This document shows, piece after piece, positions 1-11,787 of a stretch of 64,000 nt of DNA. The position numbers and the translations under genes are program-made. The stretch spans positions 62,001-126,000 of the forward strand of contig QRFJ01004277.1 in NCBI GenBank assembly GCA_006176705.1, given 5' to 3'. Below the pieces are notes generated by a model that was not told the DNA's origin, ran no database searches, and was given only the letters and a program-made list of their open reading frames with translations. The stretch is from Cocos nucifera (taxonomy: Eukaryota > Streptophyta > Magnoliopsida > Arecales > Arecaceae). The stretch's first letter is position 1. Each line of letters begins with the position of its first letter.

Positions 1-1665
1 TGCACCAAAAAGGCAGAAAGCAATAGTGGAGAAAGTGAATAAGCTACTCAAAGTTGGTTTATCCAAGAAGTCCACTACCCATGTTGGGTCTTAATTATGG
101 TCCTAGTCAGAAAAGCCAATGGCAAGTGGAGAATATGTATCGACTTCAAGAAGCTGAACAAAGCCTGCCCAAAGGACAGCTACCCCCTATCTAAAATTGA
201 TTAGTTGGTGGATGCAACCTCGGGCCATGAGCTCCTCACCTTCATGGATGCCTTCTCTGGCTATAGTCAAATTCGGATGGTACTAGAGGATTAGGAGAAA
301 ATTACTTTTATTACTGACTATGGTCTTTATTATTACAGGGTCATGTCCTTTGGGCTTAAAAATGTAGGCACAACCATCAACGCTTGATCAATAAGATCTT
401 TAAGAAGCAGATCGGCCACAACATGAAAGTCTACGTGGACAATATGCTTGTCAAGAGTTGGACCTCATCCAATCACATTGCTGATCTTGAAGAAACCTTC
501 AACGCCCTTTGAAGATATAAGATGAAGCTGAATCCAACTAAATGCACCTTCGAAGTGACCTCGGAGAAATTCTTGAGGTTCATGGTCTCGAGATGGAGGA
601 TTGAAGCTAATCTAAAGAAGATCTGAGCAATCTACGAGATGACCACCCCAAAATCAATAAATGAAGTCCAACACCTGATCGAAAAAGTGGCATCCTTAAA
701 TTGCTTTGTTTCGAAGTCGGTCGAGCGGTGTATACCATTCTTCCAGGTCCTCAAGCAACCGAAAAACTTCTGCTGGACGGTAGAATGACAATAGGCATTT
801 GTGAAGCTCAAGGGCTACCTCAACTCACCACCCGTATTGGCCAAGCTTGAGCTTGGGGAAGAGCTATTCCTCTACCTTGTGGTCTCTCCTGCTGCCCTAG
901 CGATGGTCCTGATCAAGGAAGAGGTGAAAGTACAGTGGCTAGTTTACTACGTAAGTTGAGTCCTGAGGGATGTCGAGATCAGGTATACTAAATTAAAAAA
1001 ATTAACTTATACTCTTTTGATTGTAGCCAGGAGACTTCGGCCCTATTTTCAGGGGCACACCATAACGCTCCTCACCATTCAGCCCATCAAAGTAGTTCTT
1101 CATCGAATAGATGCTTCTGAAAGAATTGCAAAGTGGGCTATTGAATTGATGAAATTCGACATAAACTATCAGCCTCGGCTGTCAATCAAAGCTCAGATAT
1201 TGGCTGACTTTATAGTAGAGTATACTATCTCGAATGATGCTGAACTCGAATGGAATGATGCCAACATTCCGTGGTTGCAGCTGAGCTCCACCGAAGAGAG
1301 AGCAAATCTTTTCAAAGAATTCTGGATCCCATATGTGGATGGCTCCTCCAATGCCTCGGGCGTAGGTGCTGGGCTGATCTTGATCAACCCTGAGGGGGTC
1401 ATTATCGAATATGCATTGCGCTTTGAGTTTTCTGCAACAAATAATAGGGCAGAATATGAAGCTCTGATAGCGGGGCTCAAGATTGCCAAGGAACTAGAAG
1501 TCAATGGAATTCAAGTTTATAGTGATTTGCAGCTGATGGTGGAATAGGTTGGTGGTAGCTACGAAGCTTGAGTGGAAACTATGATGAAGTATCTTGAAAG
1601 AGTGAAGAGCCTGATCCCAGCCTTCAATGGCTTTGGCATCCAGTAGATTTTAAGGGCAAAGAACG
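1..1665 (+). pseudogene. O1 pol, reverse transcriptase and RNase H part
   Basis: Enters in the RT N-terminal region. Recognisable blocks include KLNKACPKDSYPL near 150-190, FMDAFSGYSQI near 242-275, and the catalytic YxDD box at 432-443, which reads YVDN, so one catalytic Asp is lost. A degenerate first RNase H and tether follow (about 770-1180). A second RNase H at about 1320-1560 starts YVDGSSN and keeps AEYEAL and YSD, so its D, E, D residues are present. An open stretch covers 1017-1547. Many stops replace Gln or Arg codons (TAG for CAG, TGA for CGA). Inactive. The reading continues at 14772 after O2. Confidence 0.85.
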
Positions 1666-2577
1666 TGATAAGTACCATAAATTTACCTATAAAAGCATCA
1701 ATTTATCCATTAATTTATATTTATTTTTAAAAATTAATAATTAATTGATACATATTTTTAAGAAATTAATATTTTTATTAATTTAAAAAATTAAATAAAA
1801 AATAATAAAATTAAAAAAATAAAATTTTATTACCAATGGAAAGAGCTTATTTTTTTTATTACAATGAAATAAGTTTCGAGCAAAACGGAGCTAAATCGAA
1901 GAAGATATGAATTTCTAAAAAATTAAAATAAATAAAAAGTAACATATGGCCCAATCAGCTCAAGGCGTCGTGCCATATCAGCCGGTGCGTCCAAATGCGC
2001 CAAGCCAAGCCGACAAAGTCCGCACACCAAGTCAGCCATGCTAGATGACTCAGCCGCAGAAGCCGTCAGTCGGTCCACAATCTAGGCATGGACCGCCAGC
2101 TCAGCAGAAACTGACAAATCATAGAGTGACATGTGGTGGACCAAGACCCTTAAAGGTTTATAGAAAATCTATCATGGCTCATAGGATATTTTGGACTTTT
2201 CACTCGATATAGGAGGTGCTGATTCATTGCGGTGTGCGGTGAAGCCAGTTCATGCGGTCTATGGGAACAGTAAAGGCACGATCAGATGGATTCGATTGAT
2301 CGCGGTCAAGATCGGACGATAGTGGTTACTTTTGGATTTGATTCGAATTCCATCAGCTTCCAGCACACCATCCAATGGCAGCGCTCGATCCAGGAGATGA
2401 TCCGATGGCAGAGGGAGCTCCTGACTATGATTAAGCTCCCAGATCGCGATCTAACTGCTGAAACTCATTCATCAGGCGATAATCGGATGGCCAGAATCTA
2501 TTTTGACTAAAATTAGGCTAATAAAACTCCATTTTTGATGGTTTTTGGGCCTTTTGACCTAAATCCAATGGCTAGAA
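1666..2577 (+). repeat. O2 5' LTR, first 0.9 kb
   Basis: Aligns along its length with 13117-14041 of the O2 3' LTR, sharing for example ATAAAAGCATCAATTTAT and AAGTTTCGAGCAAAAC. The remaining 0.7 kb of the LTR is missing because copia C inserted at 2578 and the far side was deleted. The short open frame at 2286-2510 inside it has no family resemblance. Confidence 0.85.
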
Positions 2578-3167
2578 TGAAGGGAAATCATGATTTCCCG
2601 GACTAGGTTCGTTCAGATCAGATCAGATCAAGAGATATATTTCAAAATTTTTTTTCTTTAATCTAGATCAGATCTAAGATATTTCAGATCTGATTATTAT
2701 TATTTTAGAAATTAAATAAATCTAGATAAATTAAATCAAATTTAATTTACCTTGATATGGGTAATCCAATTATCCATTGATGATCCTGTATGCAGCGGAA
2801 GGTTCTGGATCTAGCCATGCAAGTGCCTGGCCTCTACCGGTATCCACTCAGGGCTGGATCTGGAGATCCTCTTCTTCTCTATCACATGTCTCCAAAAATC
2901 AGATCTGGATCTGATCTGGAGGATCTTCAAAACTCCTTTTGAAGATCAGCAGTCGTCCTTTGCAGCAGTGCAGCCTTCTAGCTTTTGATCGCCTTTCTTT
3001 GATCTGGATCGCACCAACCAAAAATCCAAAACTCCTTTTGGACGTGGAGAGGAAGAGGGAGAAGGTGGTTTGGCATGGAGGAAGAGGGGAGAGGCAGCCT
3101 TGGGGCATGGGGAATTGTGATTTCTTTCAATCACTTCCATCACAATCTGAGGTTGGGCGCAGGGTCT

Positions 3168-3175
3168 TATTTATA
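3168..3175 (-). promoter_or_regulatory. TATA box of C 3' LTR
   Basis: Minus strand TATAAATA in the context GTCTATAAATAAGACC, the same position as in copia B. It is followed on the minus strand by GCGCCCAACC and then the copy-specific patch at the expected transcription start. Confidence 0.65.
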
Positions 3176-3508
3176 GACTAAGTCTGTGATCCAACTCCTC
3201 TTCTTCCCAACCAATCACAACCTTTGTAACTAAATCTGATTGAAATGAAATCAGATCAGATCTAAATCTGATTGGTGGGAATAGAGTCCCCTGGATTCCT
3301 CCTTAGAGGGTGCCTAAGACCAGTCAAAGTTGGTTCTTAGGAGAACTCTAATTGGAATCCAAAAAGGAGATGGAGTCCTTGTCCAACAAGGGACTCCTAG
3401 GCGCCTCCAACTTGGGCACACGCCAAGGGTGGCGTGCGCCCTCTTCCTTGCCAGGTTCTGGCAGGGGGACAGGCCCCCACCAGCTCTCCAATAGGTGCAT
3501 GACATGTG

Positions 3509-3576
3509 GTCAAAAGTCAAAGTGTCAATGGTCAACATTTGACCAGTCAAAGGTAGACTTTTGACCAAAGTCAAAG
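3509..3576 (-). promoter_or_regulatory. W-box array in C LTR
   Basis: About eight TGAC cores in W-box context (TTGACC/T or its complement) within 70 bp, upstream of the TATA box in element orientation. These match WRKY factor sites. Binding is inferred. Confidence 0.55.
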
Positions 3577-3773
3577 AACAAGAAATGGCAGGTGACCAAA
3601 AATGGCAGGTAATGTCTTACAAAATAAGACAACCTTTTCTGACTTGGACAACCTCCAGTCAGACCATATGAAGGCCTCTGATTGAGCACAAACTCCTTTG
3701 GCTCAGTCAGGACAACTTATTTATGATAGTAAAAGAAGAACGTTAGGTTCAATCGAGTGCTAGCACGATTTCC

Positions 3774-4121
3774 TTGAACCTAATTGAATCTCATTCAGAT
3801 CAATTGAACTGGATCAGTTCAATTGATGATCACCAGATTCAAACCCTTGTTTGTGTGACCCAGTTAGGTTCAGTTCTGTATGGTAATGGGATATGTCATG
3901 ATCTCTATCATCGACATCATCGAAACTCCTTTCGATGGATCAGAACTCTTCTGATTCGAACAGCTAGAATGATCGATCATCTAAATCATTCTAATTGCTC
4001 CCAAAATCCACCAGTGACACCTAGCAGTATATGGTGGCAACCCATCAGAGCTGAATGCGAACCTCTTGGTGCAGCTACCTGTGTGATTAAGTTCTTCTAT
4101 CTTGAGCCCCGATCAGATTAG
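3774..4121 (+). other. Antisense 115-codon frame conserved in the family LTR
   Basis: Open from ATG to TAG, on the strand opposite to element C. The same frame is present in the LTRs of A (17444-17791), B (three partial copies) and D (51992-52303). It begins MNLIES and ends near FFYLEP. I see no known domain, signal peptide or membrane segment. It may be a chance open frame. It lies in U3, upstream of the TATA box. Confidence 0.35.
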
Positions 4122-4686
4122 GGTTAAGGTGAAACTCGTCAAACCCTAGTCTCTGTCATATGATGTAATCATTCGATTCGAGTCCGAATGTGAAAATCTA
4201 AATAGAAACTCTTTCTATTATTTCACTCTGCCATGGCCATGGACTTCTGGACTTGATTCTCATGATCATCATAGGGCTGCTCCTCTACCACCGAGGTAGA
4301 TAGATTCCATCTTGATGCCATCCAGTTCCTACAATGAACATGCTATAGCCAACATACACCTCAGGGTTCCATATGGCTAGGAGACCGAGTAATGGTGTAG
4401 TCAAACTATAACACCCTCAAGGTGAACTGCCGATGCATCCTCAGGTCAAAGAACCAGACACACTACTGCAGCATCGAGTCAGTCATTGACGAGAAGGTAG
4501 ACTCCCTAATGACTACTCGAGGTGGTCACGCTCAGTGCCCTCGTTCTCTAATGAGTACCTGTACTCTCGCTCCGGTGTCTCCACACCGTAGACTCAAGAC
4601 TCATCTACTAAAGAGAAGCGATTGTACACCAACCTTCCGGATCAATCACCATCCTCGTGATGATCCTATGGTCGGGAGCATTTTAT

Positions 4687-4757
4687 GAGTTAATAATGAT
4701 TATTCATGTCTTAAATTTTCAACTCTTGAAAATATGAATTATCATTACCATTAACTC
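4687..4757. other. 71-bp LTR hairpin, copy in C
   Basis: Outer arms GAGTTAAT/ATTAACTC, a middle arm, and a perfect inner ATTTTCAA/TTGAAAAT pair around a 3-base loop. Present at the same length in every family LTR examined. Confidence 0.7.
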
Positions 4758-4902
4758 AAAGGATGTATCACAGACACTAAATACACATATGTGATAGAAA
4801 ATAATCCATTTTATTGATTATTAGTCAAAATTATAATTTTGCCCCTAGAAGTGTATTACAAGTGTCAGCCAATTCTGGCTTCTAGGGCACATATATCTAA
4901 CA

Positions 4903-4913
4903 ATCTCCCACTT
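4903..4913 (-). promoter_or_regulatory. Polypurine tract of C
   Basis: Minus strand AAGTGGGAGAT immediately before the 3' LTR. The family role is priming plus-strand DNA synthesis. The same tract precedes the 3' LTRs of A, B and D. Confidence 0.8.
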
Positions 4914-4916
4914 GTC

Positions 4917-6525
4917 CTAAAGCCAATTGGCTACAAGTCTAAGTCCCATCTTCTCAAGGTGGGCTTCGATCTTCTGCTGGCCCAACGGCTTTGTAAGTGG
5001 GTCTGCCACATTATCTGTGGAGTTGACTCTCTTGACCTCGACATAACCCTTCTCGAGGTAATCGTGGATGAGGTGGTATCATCATTTGCTTGGAACTCTT
5101 TCAGCTGACAGCACCACCATTGCACACAAATAGACTCACTCCAGATGTCGACTTTCGATCATCTATATCGGACATGAAATCCGAGTCTGTGTATCCCTGG
5201 ACTTGGAGTTCTCCATTACCAAAGACCAACATCATATCCTTAGTTCTTCTCAAGTACTTAAGGATACATTTCACAGAAGTCCAGTGTTCTTCACCTGGAT
5301 TTGACTGATATCTGCTTGTGACACTCACAGCATGGGCTATATCAGGTCGTGTACATAGCATGGCATACATGAGGCTCCCTATTGCAGAAGCATAAGGGAT
5401 CTTGCTCATGCGTTCTATTTCCTCAGGTGTGCTAGGGGCACATCTTCTTGGAAAGATGAATACCATGTCTGAAGGGTATTAATCCCCTCTTAGAGTTTTC
5501 CATACTAAACCTCTTTAGTACTTTCTCTATGTACATCTTCTGTGAAAGTCCTAGCATCCTATTCGGTCTATCCCTATAGACCTTAATTCCTAGAATAAAG
5601 GATGCTTCACCTAGGTCTTTCATGGAGAATTCCTTGGACAACCATAATTTGACTGTTGTCATCATGGGAATATCATTCCCAATAAGGAGGATGTCATCCA
5701 CGTACAATACGAGGAAGACAACAGCGCTCCCACTGACCTTTTTGAAAACACATGGTTCCTCTTCATTTTTGATGAAACCAAACTTTTTGATCACATCATT
5801 GAAACGAGTGTTCCAGCTCCGAGATGCTTGCTTAAGTCCATATATGGACCTTTGCAGCTTGCAAACCTTGTGATCAGTATCACTGGATGTGAAACCTAGC
5901 GGCTGTTCCATATAGATATCTTCCTCAAGATATCCATTTAAGAATGCCGTTTTCACATCCATTTGCCATATTTCATAATCGAAATAGGCTGCAACGGCAA
6001 GCAATGTGCGGATGGATTTTAGCATAGCCACTGGGGAAAAGGTATCCTGATAGTCAATGCCTTCGCGTTGACTATAACCTTTTGCCACTAGTCTAGCCTT
6101 GAATGTCTCCACATTCCCATCTGCACCAATCTTTCTCTTGAAGATCCATTTACACCCAATAGGTACTATACCTTCTGGTGGATCTACCAAGGTCCAGACT
6201 TGGTTTGAGTGCATCGAGTCAATTTCTGACTGCATTGCCTCTAGCCATTTCTCGGAGTCGATATCTGATATCGCCTCGTTGTAGGTTTTGGGATCATCAC
6301 CATGAGCACCATTACCTATGAGGAACATTTCCTCTACTTCCTCTGAAATAATACCTAAGTATCTTTCAGGGGGATGGAAAACTCTTTTCCGATCTACGAG
6401 GTGGAGGAGGTAGTGTTCTTATTGGCTCAACCTGATTTGGTTCCAATTGGTCCTTAGCTCGTTGTACTTGTGAGACTTTCTCATCAAGCTTGAATCTGCT
6501 TTCCAATGCCGCTATCTTGAATAAA
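4917..6525 (-). pseudogene. C pol, reverse transcriptase and truncated RNase H
   Basis: RT is largely open at 6328-5432, with KARLVAKGYSQ, WQMDVKTAFLNGYLEEDIY and the catalytic YVDDILL. It continues after a frameshift into YASAIGSLMYAMLCTRPD and RNase H YTDSDF at 5466-5101. At 5080-5087 the RNase H is cut by a deletion of about 197 bp that removes its catalytic Glu and second Asp. The C-terminal tail follows out of frame to the TAG at 4917-4919. A second break lies near 6370. The RNase H cannot be active. Copia B has the same deletion. Confidence 0.88.
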
Positions 6526-7827
6526 CTATTTTTCAAGAAAGATGGCATGTCGACTCACAATCACATTGTGGTCTTCTGGAATGTAGAAATAGTATCCTAA
6601 TGACTCTTTAGGATATCCTATGAATCGAGCTCTAAAGGACCTAAACTCTAACTTGTCCGCTTGTTGTCTTTTGACATGAGCCGGACAACCCCAAATTCTG
6701 AGATGACTCAGACTTGGTTTCTTACCATGCCATATCTCATACGGTGTGGTAGGAACGGTTTTAGAGGGAACCCTATTCAGTAGATAAATTGAAGTTAACA
6801 ATGAGTGTCCCCAAAGAAAATCAGGGAGGTCTGTGAAGCTCATCATGGATCGAACCATATCCAATAGGGTCCGATTTCTCCATTCTGAAATCCCGTTGAG
6901 TTGAGGTGTTCCTGGTGGAGTCCATTGAGAGACTATGCCATTTTTCCTTTAGATAGTCTAGGAATTTCCGGCTAAGGTATTCACCTCCTCGATCTGATCG
7001 AAGAACCTTAATGGGTTTTCCAGTTTGTTTTTCTACTTCATGTCTGAATTCTTTGAACTTTTCAAAAGCTTCAGACTTGTGTCTCATAAGATACACATAC
7101 CCATACCTAGACAGATCATCGGTAAAGGTAATGAAGTAGACAAAATTGCCTCTAGCCGGCACATCAAATGGGCCGCACACATCAGTATGTACTAGGGCAA
7201 GGAGATCTGTGGCCCTCTCCCCATGTCCAACAAAAGGGAGTTTAGTCATTTTGCCTTGAAGACAAGATTCACAAGTTGGATATGACTCGGAAAGTCAATG
7301 GACTCAATAGCCCATTTTTCTCCAATTTGTTGATCCTATCTTCTGCTATATGACCTAATCTCAGGTGCCATAGATATCTATCGTTTGGACTATCCCTAGG
7401 TCGTTTGGCATTCACGTTTTGCTCGATAGTTAGAACAGGTACATCAATATGTAGCTGATAAAGACCATTAATAAGGAAACCATTTGCAATTTTATTTCTT
7501 TCATAAAGAATGTTACAATGGTCCTTAAAGAAGGTGAATCACATAGCCTTCTTGTGCTAAGCATGAAACAGAAATCAAATTCCTGCTAGCTGCAGGCACA
7601 TAATAACAGTCTTTCAAAACTAAGTCTAAACCAGATGGTAATCGAAGAGGGTATGTTCCCACGGCTACTGCAGCAACTCTTGCTCCATTACCGATGCGTA
7701 GGATCATGTCTCCATCCCTCAGCCTCCTGCTATCCTCAAGACCCTGCATGGAAGTGCACAGATGAGCACTAGAACCAGAGTCAAGCACCCAACTGGATGC
7801 AGAAGAAATCCGTAAGGTTAGACTCAA
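6526..7827 (-). pseudogene. C pol, protease and integrase part
   Basis: The aspartic protease motif DSGSSAHLC lies near 7770. The integrase zinc-binding region (WHLRLGHI, then CESCL) is near 7360-7250, broken by one base near 7290. The core carries HTDVCGPF and RSDRGGEYLS, then a frameshift near 6945. Domain end FLEK is followed by an in-frame TAG at 6526-6528, also present in B and D. Open pieces lie at 7827-7525, 7249-6821 and 6864-6526. Confidence 0.85.
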
Positions 7828-8678
7828 TAACGAGCATACCTCCAGAAGGACCTTCCTTCTTGTTCTTCAGGGTGGCCAGGTAAGTAGGGCAGTTCCGCTT
7901 CCAATGGCCGTCGCTGTTGCAATGGAAACACTTTCCTTTGACATCGGCCTTTTTCTTCTTCGGCTCTGCCTTCTTCTTCTTTGATCCTTCCACCTTCTTG
8001 CTTTTTCACAGACTTCTTTTTCTTTCCATAAGACTTTCTTTTGGAAGAAGTCCATTCCATAGCAAGAACTGAGCCTTTAGAACCTTTCATAGAAAGCTCA
8101 GCGGTAACCAGCATATTCATTAATTCGGCCAAGGAATTTTGAAGTTTATGCATGTGGTAATTCATGATGAATTGCCCATATGCATCAGTCAAGGATTGCA
8201 GAATAATATCGTTCTGCAGGTCCAAGTCTAACTTCACACCGAGCTTCTCAAGCTCTTCCATGTCCTTGATCATTGTCAGACAGTGATCTTGGACTGACTG
8301 CCCATCACGCATCTTAGCCTTAAAAAGTCATTTCGTGACTTGATATTTGGCTGCGCGACTCTGTTCACCAAACATCTCCTGCAGGTGAGCCAACATTTGG
8401 CGAGCAGTCCCGATATCTTCATGTTGGCGCTGGAGCTCATCAGACATCGAGCCCAACATGTAATATCTGGCCTTATTATCTTCGTCTATCCATTTTTCCA
8501 GAGACGCTCTCTGTTCAATGGATGGACGGGCTGGTAAGGTGGGAGGGTCCTGGTCCAATACATGGGTTAACTTCTCAGAACCCAAAACTATTTTGTAGTT
8601 CCTGAGCCAATCTTTATAATTGGGTCCAGTCAGTCTATGTGTGTCCAGGATACGTGCCAATGGGTTGGACGCAGACAT
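7828..8678 (-). pseudogene. C gag (capsid and nucleocapsid)
   Basis: Starts MSASNPLARIL at 8678, six bases after the probable leader splice acceptor. An in-frame TGA at 8328-8330 follows YQVTK, then the gag resumes (KMRDGQSVQ at about 8316). A lysine-rich stretch precedes a CCHC zinc knuckle, CFHCNSDGHWKRNC, near 7935-7890. One frameshift lies near 7985. UBN2-type copia gag by its overall pattern. It would form the virus-like particle core. Confidence 0.85.
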
Positions 8679-8683
8679 TTTTC

Positions 8684-9478
8684 CTGTAGAGAGTCAAAGA
8701 TTCTAGTTAGATACTGTAATTTTGACTTGACCAATTTATTTAGGGAATTTTATTTTTAAACAAATTAGCTCCCACTATTTTCTCGGATCCCTACACTCCC
8801 TCTGTAGAGATGCGAAAAATCTCCATGATTAATGATTTCTAGTGGGTGGTGCGGTCTCACCAACTGACTCATCACCTCACCTAACAGTTATTGGTGATGG
8901 GTTAGCCAATGAGTGAACAACTCTTGTTCAATGATTCTCTAATCATGGTGCACCCAAACTTGGTCTCTAATTCATGAATCTCACCGTATCCGGAAATATT
9001 GATCCACTCCTTAGTTAAGTCAGACCCACCATTTGCATAGACTGGGTTCCTAATTGAGTCTCTCACCGTATCCGAAATATTGAGCCCAACTCATCCTCCA
9101 GCCCATAGCATCCAATGCCTAATAGACATGGTTGCATCTTTTCCGGTGCAACTGAGCCACTGTATCCAGTCCGAGAACAATCAACCCCGGGAAGGGCCCG
9201 CACATCTACAATGGTGGAAGACCTCAGACTTAATCTTTTCTTAGGGAGAATTGATTCAGGTCTCATTAAACTAGACTTGTCATAGTCATAACAATTATGA
9301 CTAACCTAGTGGCATGGGTTAGCTCGGATTATTGACCACCTCAGATCAGAACTGTGTCAACAGATATGGCCAGGTAAGTGAGACCGGTGGAAGGAATATG
9401 CCATTAACTCGTACAAGAATGCATTCAGGTCGAGTAGCTTCCAATTAAAAACCAGTCGGTCGTATGTGCCAAACTTAC
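8684..9478 (-). other. Probable leader intron of C (795 nt)
   Basis: Donor AAG/GTAAGT, branch-like CTAAC and acceptor CTCTACAG, ending 5 nt before the gag ATG. The same boundaries occur in A, B and D. Splicing is inferred, not shown. Confidence 0.5.
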
Positions 9479-9858
9479 CTTAGACACCAAATTGTTGAGC
9501 CAGAACCAATTGGGTTAGCCTACAATCCAGACTCTAACCTCTGAGCCTAATTAGGTCTTGCTTGATCGTGACTCATCTTGACCCAGACTTAATCCTATTA
9601 GGCTGGTCAATTTAAGCATTGTTGATCCCATCTAACCAACTCTTGATTCGGTTTGATCAACCGCTTAGACCTAATTGAGCTACCCAAGCCCGAACCCAGT
9701 ATTATGAATATGTCTTAGATCTGAAATTCTCAATTTTAGACCTAATTAATATTCCATAATCTTAATTTTTAATTAAGTAGGGTTCATAAACAAAATATGC
9801 ACAATAAATCCTAGGGTTTCAGGATCTAGGGTTTTGCAGAAAGTAAGTTTTGGATTTC

Positions 9859-9982
9859 TGATTAAGGACGAACACGCAGCACCCCTACACATCATAAGAA
9901 CACCCCATCGAATGGGAAGAGAGGGCCTTTAAACCCTTCTTCATTCTTATGACCGGACGGCCAAGAGGAATGCCTTAATCAG
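9859..9982 (-). other. Leader stem-loop of C
   Basis: Outer arms CTGATTAAGG/CCTTAATCAG and an inner pair with CATAAGAA/TTCTTATG, enclosing a CCCATTCGATGGG hairpin. Conserved in all five family copies. Confidence 0.6.
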
Positions 9983-10540
9983 GAACATGCAATACTACAA
10001 AACAGTTTTAGATCTATATCATATATCTCATATACAAATTAGATCTAATCATGGCATATTTTGCATACATCTCATGTATCGAATCATGCATATTTTCAGA
10101 TCTAAATTATCTCATAATAATCTAAAAAATTAGATTTAAATTGATCTAATCAAAATAAATTCTAATCTAGACAATTATGTAGAACTATTCTACAACTAGT
10201 CTAGACATGCATCAATCATATCTCATATGATATTTAAAATTAAATAATTTTTATTTACTATTTTTTAGATGTTATTATAATAATTATAATATCAAAAAAT
10301 AGTAAATAAATAGATCTAAAATATGATTTAATCAAATTAAATTAAAAACATGCAAGACTATTCTATAGAACTATTCTATTTTAGAACTAGTCATGCATAT
10401 TTTCTAATCTTAGATCCAAATCATTTAATTTTAATTTTTTCTGATTTCAGATCTGATCACATCTCATGTGACATCTGAAAATCATTTATTTTTTAATTAA
10501 AATAAATTTAAAATTAGATCTAAATACTTTTAGAACCTTG

Positions 10541-10552
10541 GCTCTGATACCA
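10541..10552 (-). promoter_or_regulatory. Primer-binding site of C
   Basis: Minus strand TGGTATCAGAGC, complementary to the 3' end of plant initiator tRNA-Met, two bases inside the 5' LTR end. Confidence 0.85.
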
Positions 10553-10554
10553 GT

Positions 10555-10704
10555 TGAAGGAAAATCCTGATTTCTCGGATCAGGTTTGTTCAGATCTGAT
10601 CAGATCAAGAGATATATTTCAAAAATTTTTCTCTTTAATCGAGATCAGATCTAAGATGTTTTAGATCTGATTATTATTATTTTAGAAATTAAATAAATCT
10701 AGAT
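10555..10704 (-). repeat. C 5' LTR remnant (150 bp)
   Basis: Matches the first 150 bases at the left of the C 3' LTR, then stops at CTAGAT. The remaining roughly 2.2 kb of LTR and the distal part of the host O2 LTR are absent, so a deletion crosses this junction. Confidence 0.85.
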
Positions 10705-11700
10705 GACTGGTGTCTAAAAAAGTGATTCAGAGATGATTGGATCCAAAGGAAGGTGGTTTCTAATTAATTCCGTTAGCTTGTCTGACCAAGCATAATTGGT
10801 GTCTAAGGCAATCATCGAGGAGACTCCCACCGACCTTATACTTGCCTGATCAGTTCATTGGCTAAACTTATACTTGGAGGGCTTGAAGGTGACTTTGGCA
10901 GTTAGGAGCTGTCTAGATCTAGGATAACCATTAGTCAGGATTGATTGACTAACTTGATTGCTAACCAACATCAAACCTAATTAAACCTAATTCTTCTCTC
11001 TCTTCTTAGTTCTAGGACTCCTTAGGACCTCTTCTTTAGAACTTTTATTTCTTTCTTATTTTTTTCCTCTTCAAAAATAAAATAAAATAAAAAATTAAAT
11101 TAAATTAAATTAAATTAAACTAACTAAAAAAATATTAAAAGTAATAATTAAATTAAATTAAATTAAAAATAATAATTAAAATAATTAAAATAATTTAAAA
11201 GAATTAATTTTTTTTTAAATAATAATATAATAAAATAATAAATATATATATAATTTAAAAAAAATCTAAAAAAAATTTTGAATGATATATGAGGGCTTAA
11301 AGGTGATCTTGGCAGTTAGGAGTTGTCTAAATCTAGGATAACCATTAGTCAGAATTGATTAACAAACTTGATTGCTAACCAACATCAAACCTAAGTAAAC
11401 CTAATTCTTCACTCTCTTCTTAGTTCTAGGACTCCTTAGGATCTCTTCTTTAGAACTCTTCTTTCTTTCTCCTTTCTCCTCTAAAAATAAAGTAAAATAA
11501 AATAAAATAAAAATTAAATTAACTAACTAAAAAATAATAAAAATAATAATTAAATTAAATTAAATTAAAAATAATAATTAATATAGTTAAAATAATTTTT
11601 TAAAAAATCAATTATTTTTAAAATAATAATATAATAAAATAATAAATATATATATAATTTTAAAAAAAGTCTAAAAAATTTTGAGCCATACATTATGGTT
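10705..11700 (+). other. O2 leader with two tandem copies of a 414-bp unit
   Basis: Copy 1 spans 10877-11290 and copy 2 about 11291-11685. Both start GAGGGCTT, contain a T-rich segment and end in simple A/T runs. No coding sequence. The O2 PBS is not visible and probably went with the 5' LTR deletion. Confidence 0.75.
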
Positions 11701-11787
11701 GCACTAGGGCATGCACGGTAGAAAATTGTTTTACTTAATCAAGTTGAATCCAACCATAAAATTGAAAGGCTGAATCGTATTAAATTC

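Larger units (their letters stand above)
2578..4902 (-). repeat. C 3' LTR (2325 bp)
   Basis: On the minus strand it starts TGTTAGATATATGTGCC at 4902 and ends CCCTTCA at 2578, with TG...CA ends. Same family as the LTRs of A, B, D, E. The terminus abuts a polypurine tract at 4903. It contains the 71-bp hairpin, an antisense frame, W-boxes and a TATA box. Confidence 0.92.
8679..10540 (-). other. C leader between PBS and gag
   Basis: No coding sequence. Holds a nested stem-loop (9859-9982) and a probable intron with donor AAG/GTAAGT at 9478 and acceptor CTCTACAG ending at 8684. The rest is A+T-rich and related to the leaders of A, B, D and E. Confidence 0.7.
2578..10704 (-). mobile_element. C: Ty1/copia element on the minus strand, 5' LTR truncated
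   Basis: Reads right to left: 5' LTR remnant (10704-10555), PBS, leader, gag, protease, integrase, RT, damaged RNase H, PPT and a complete 3' LTR (4902-2578). It lies in the O2 5' LTR. No target duplication can be shown because its 5' end was lost in a deletion that also removed the rest of the O2 LTR. It shares the RNase H deletion and expanded W-box array with copia B. Confidence 0.9.

Noticed and set aside
2286..2510. 74-codon frame in O2 LTR
   Set aside because: Not kept open in the other O2 LTR.
5622..5873. Plus-strand frame opposite C RT, repeated in A, B and D
   Set aside because: Mirror of the conserved RT coding strand. Its conservation is explained by RT.
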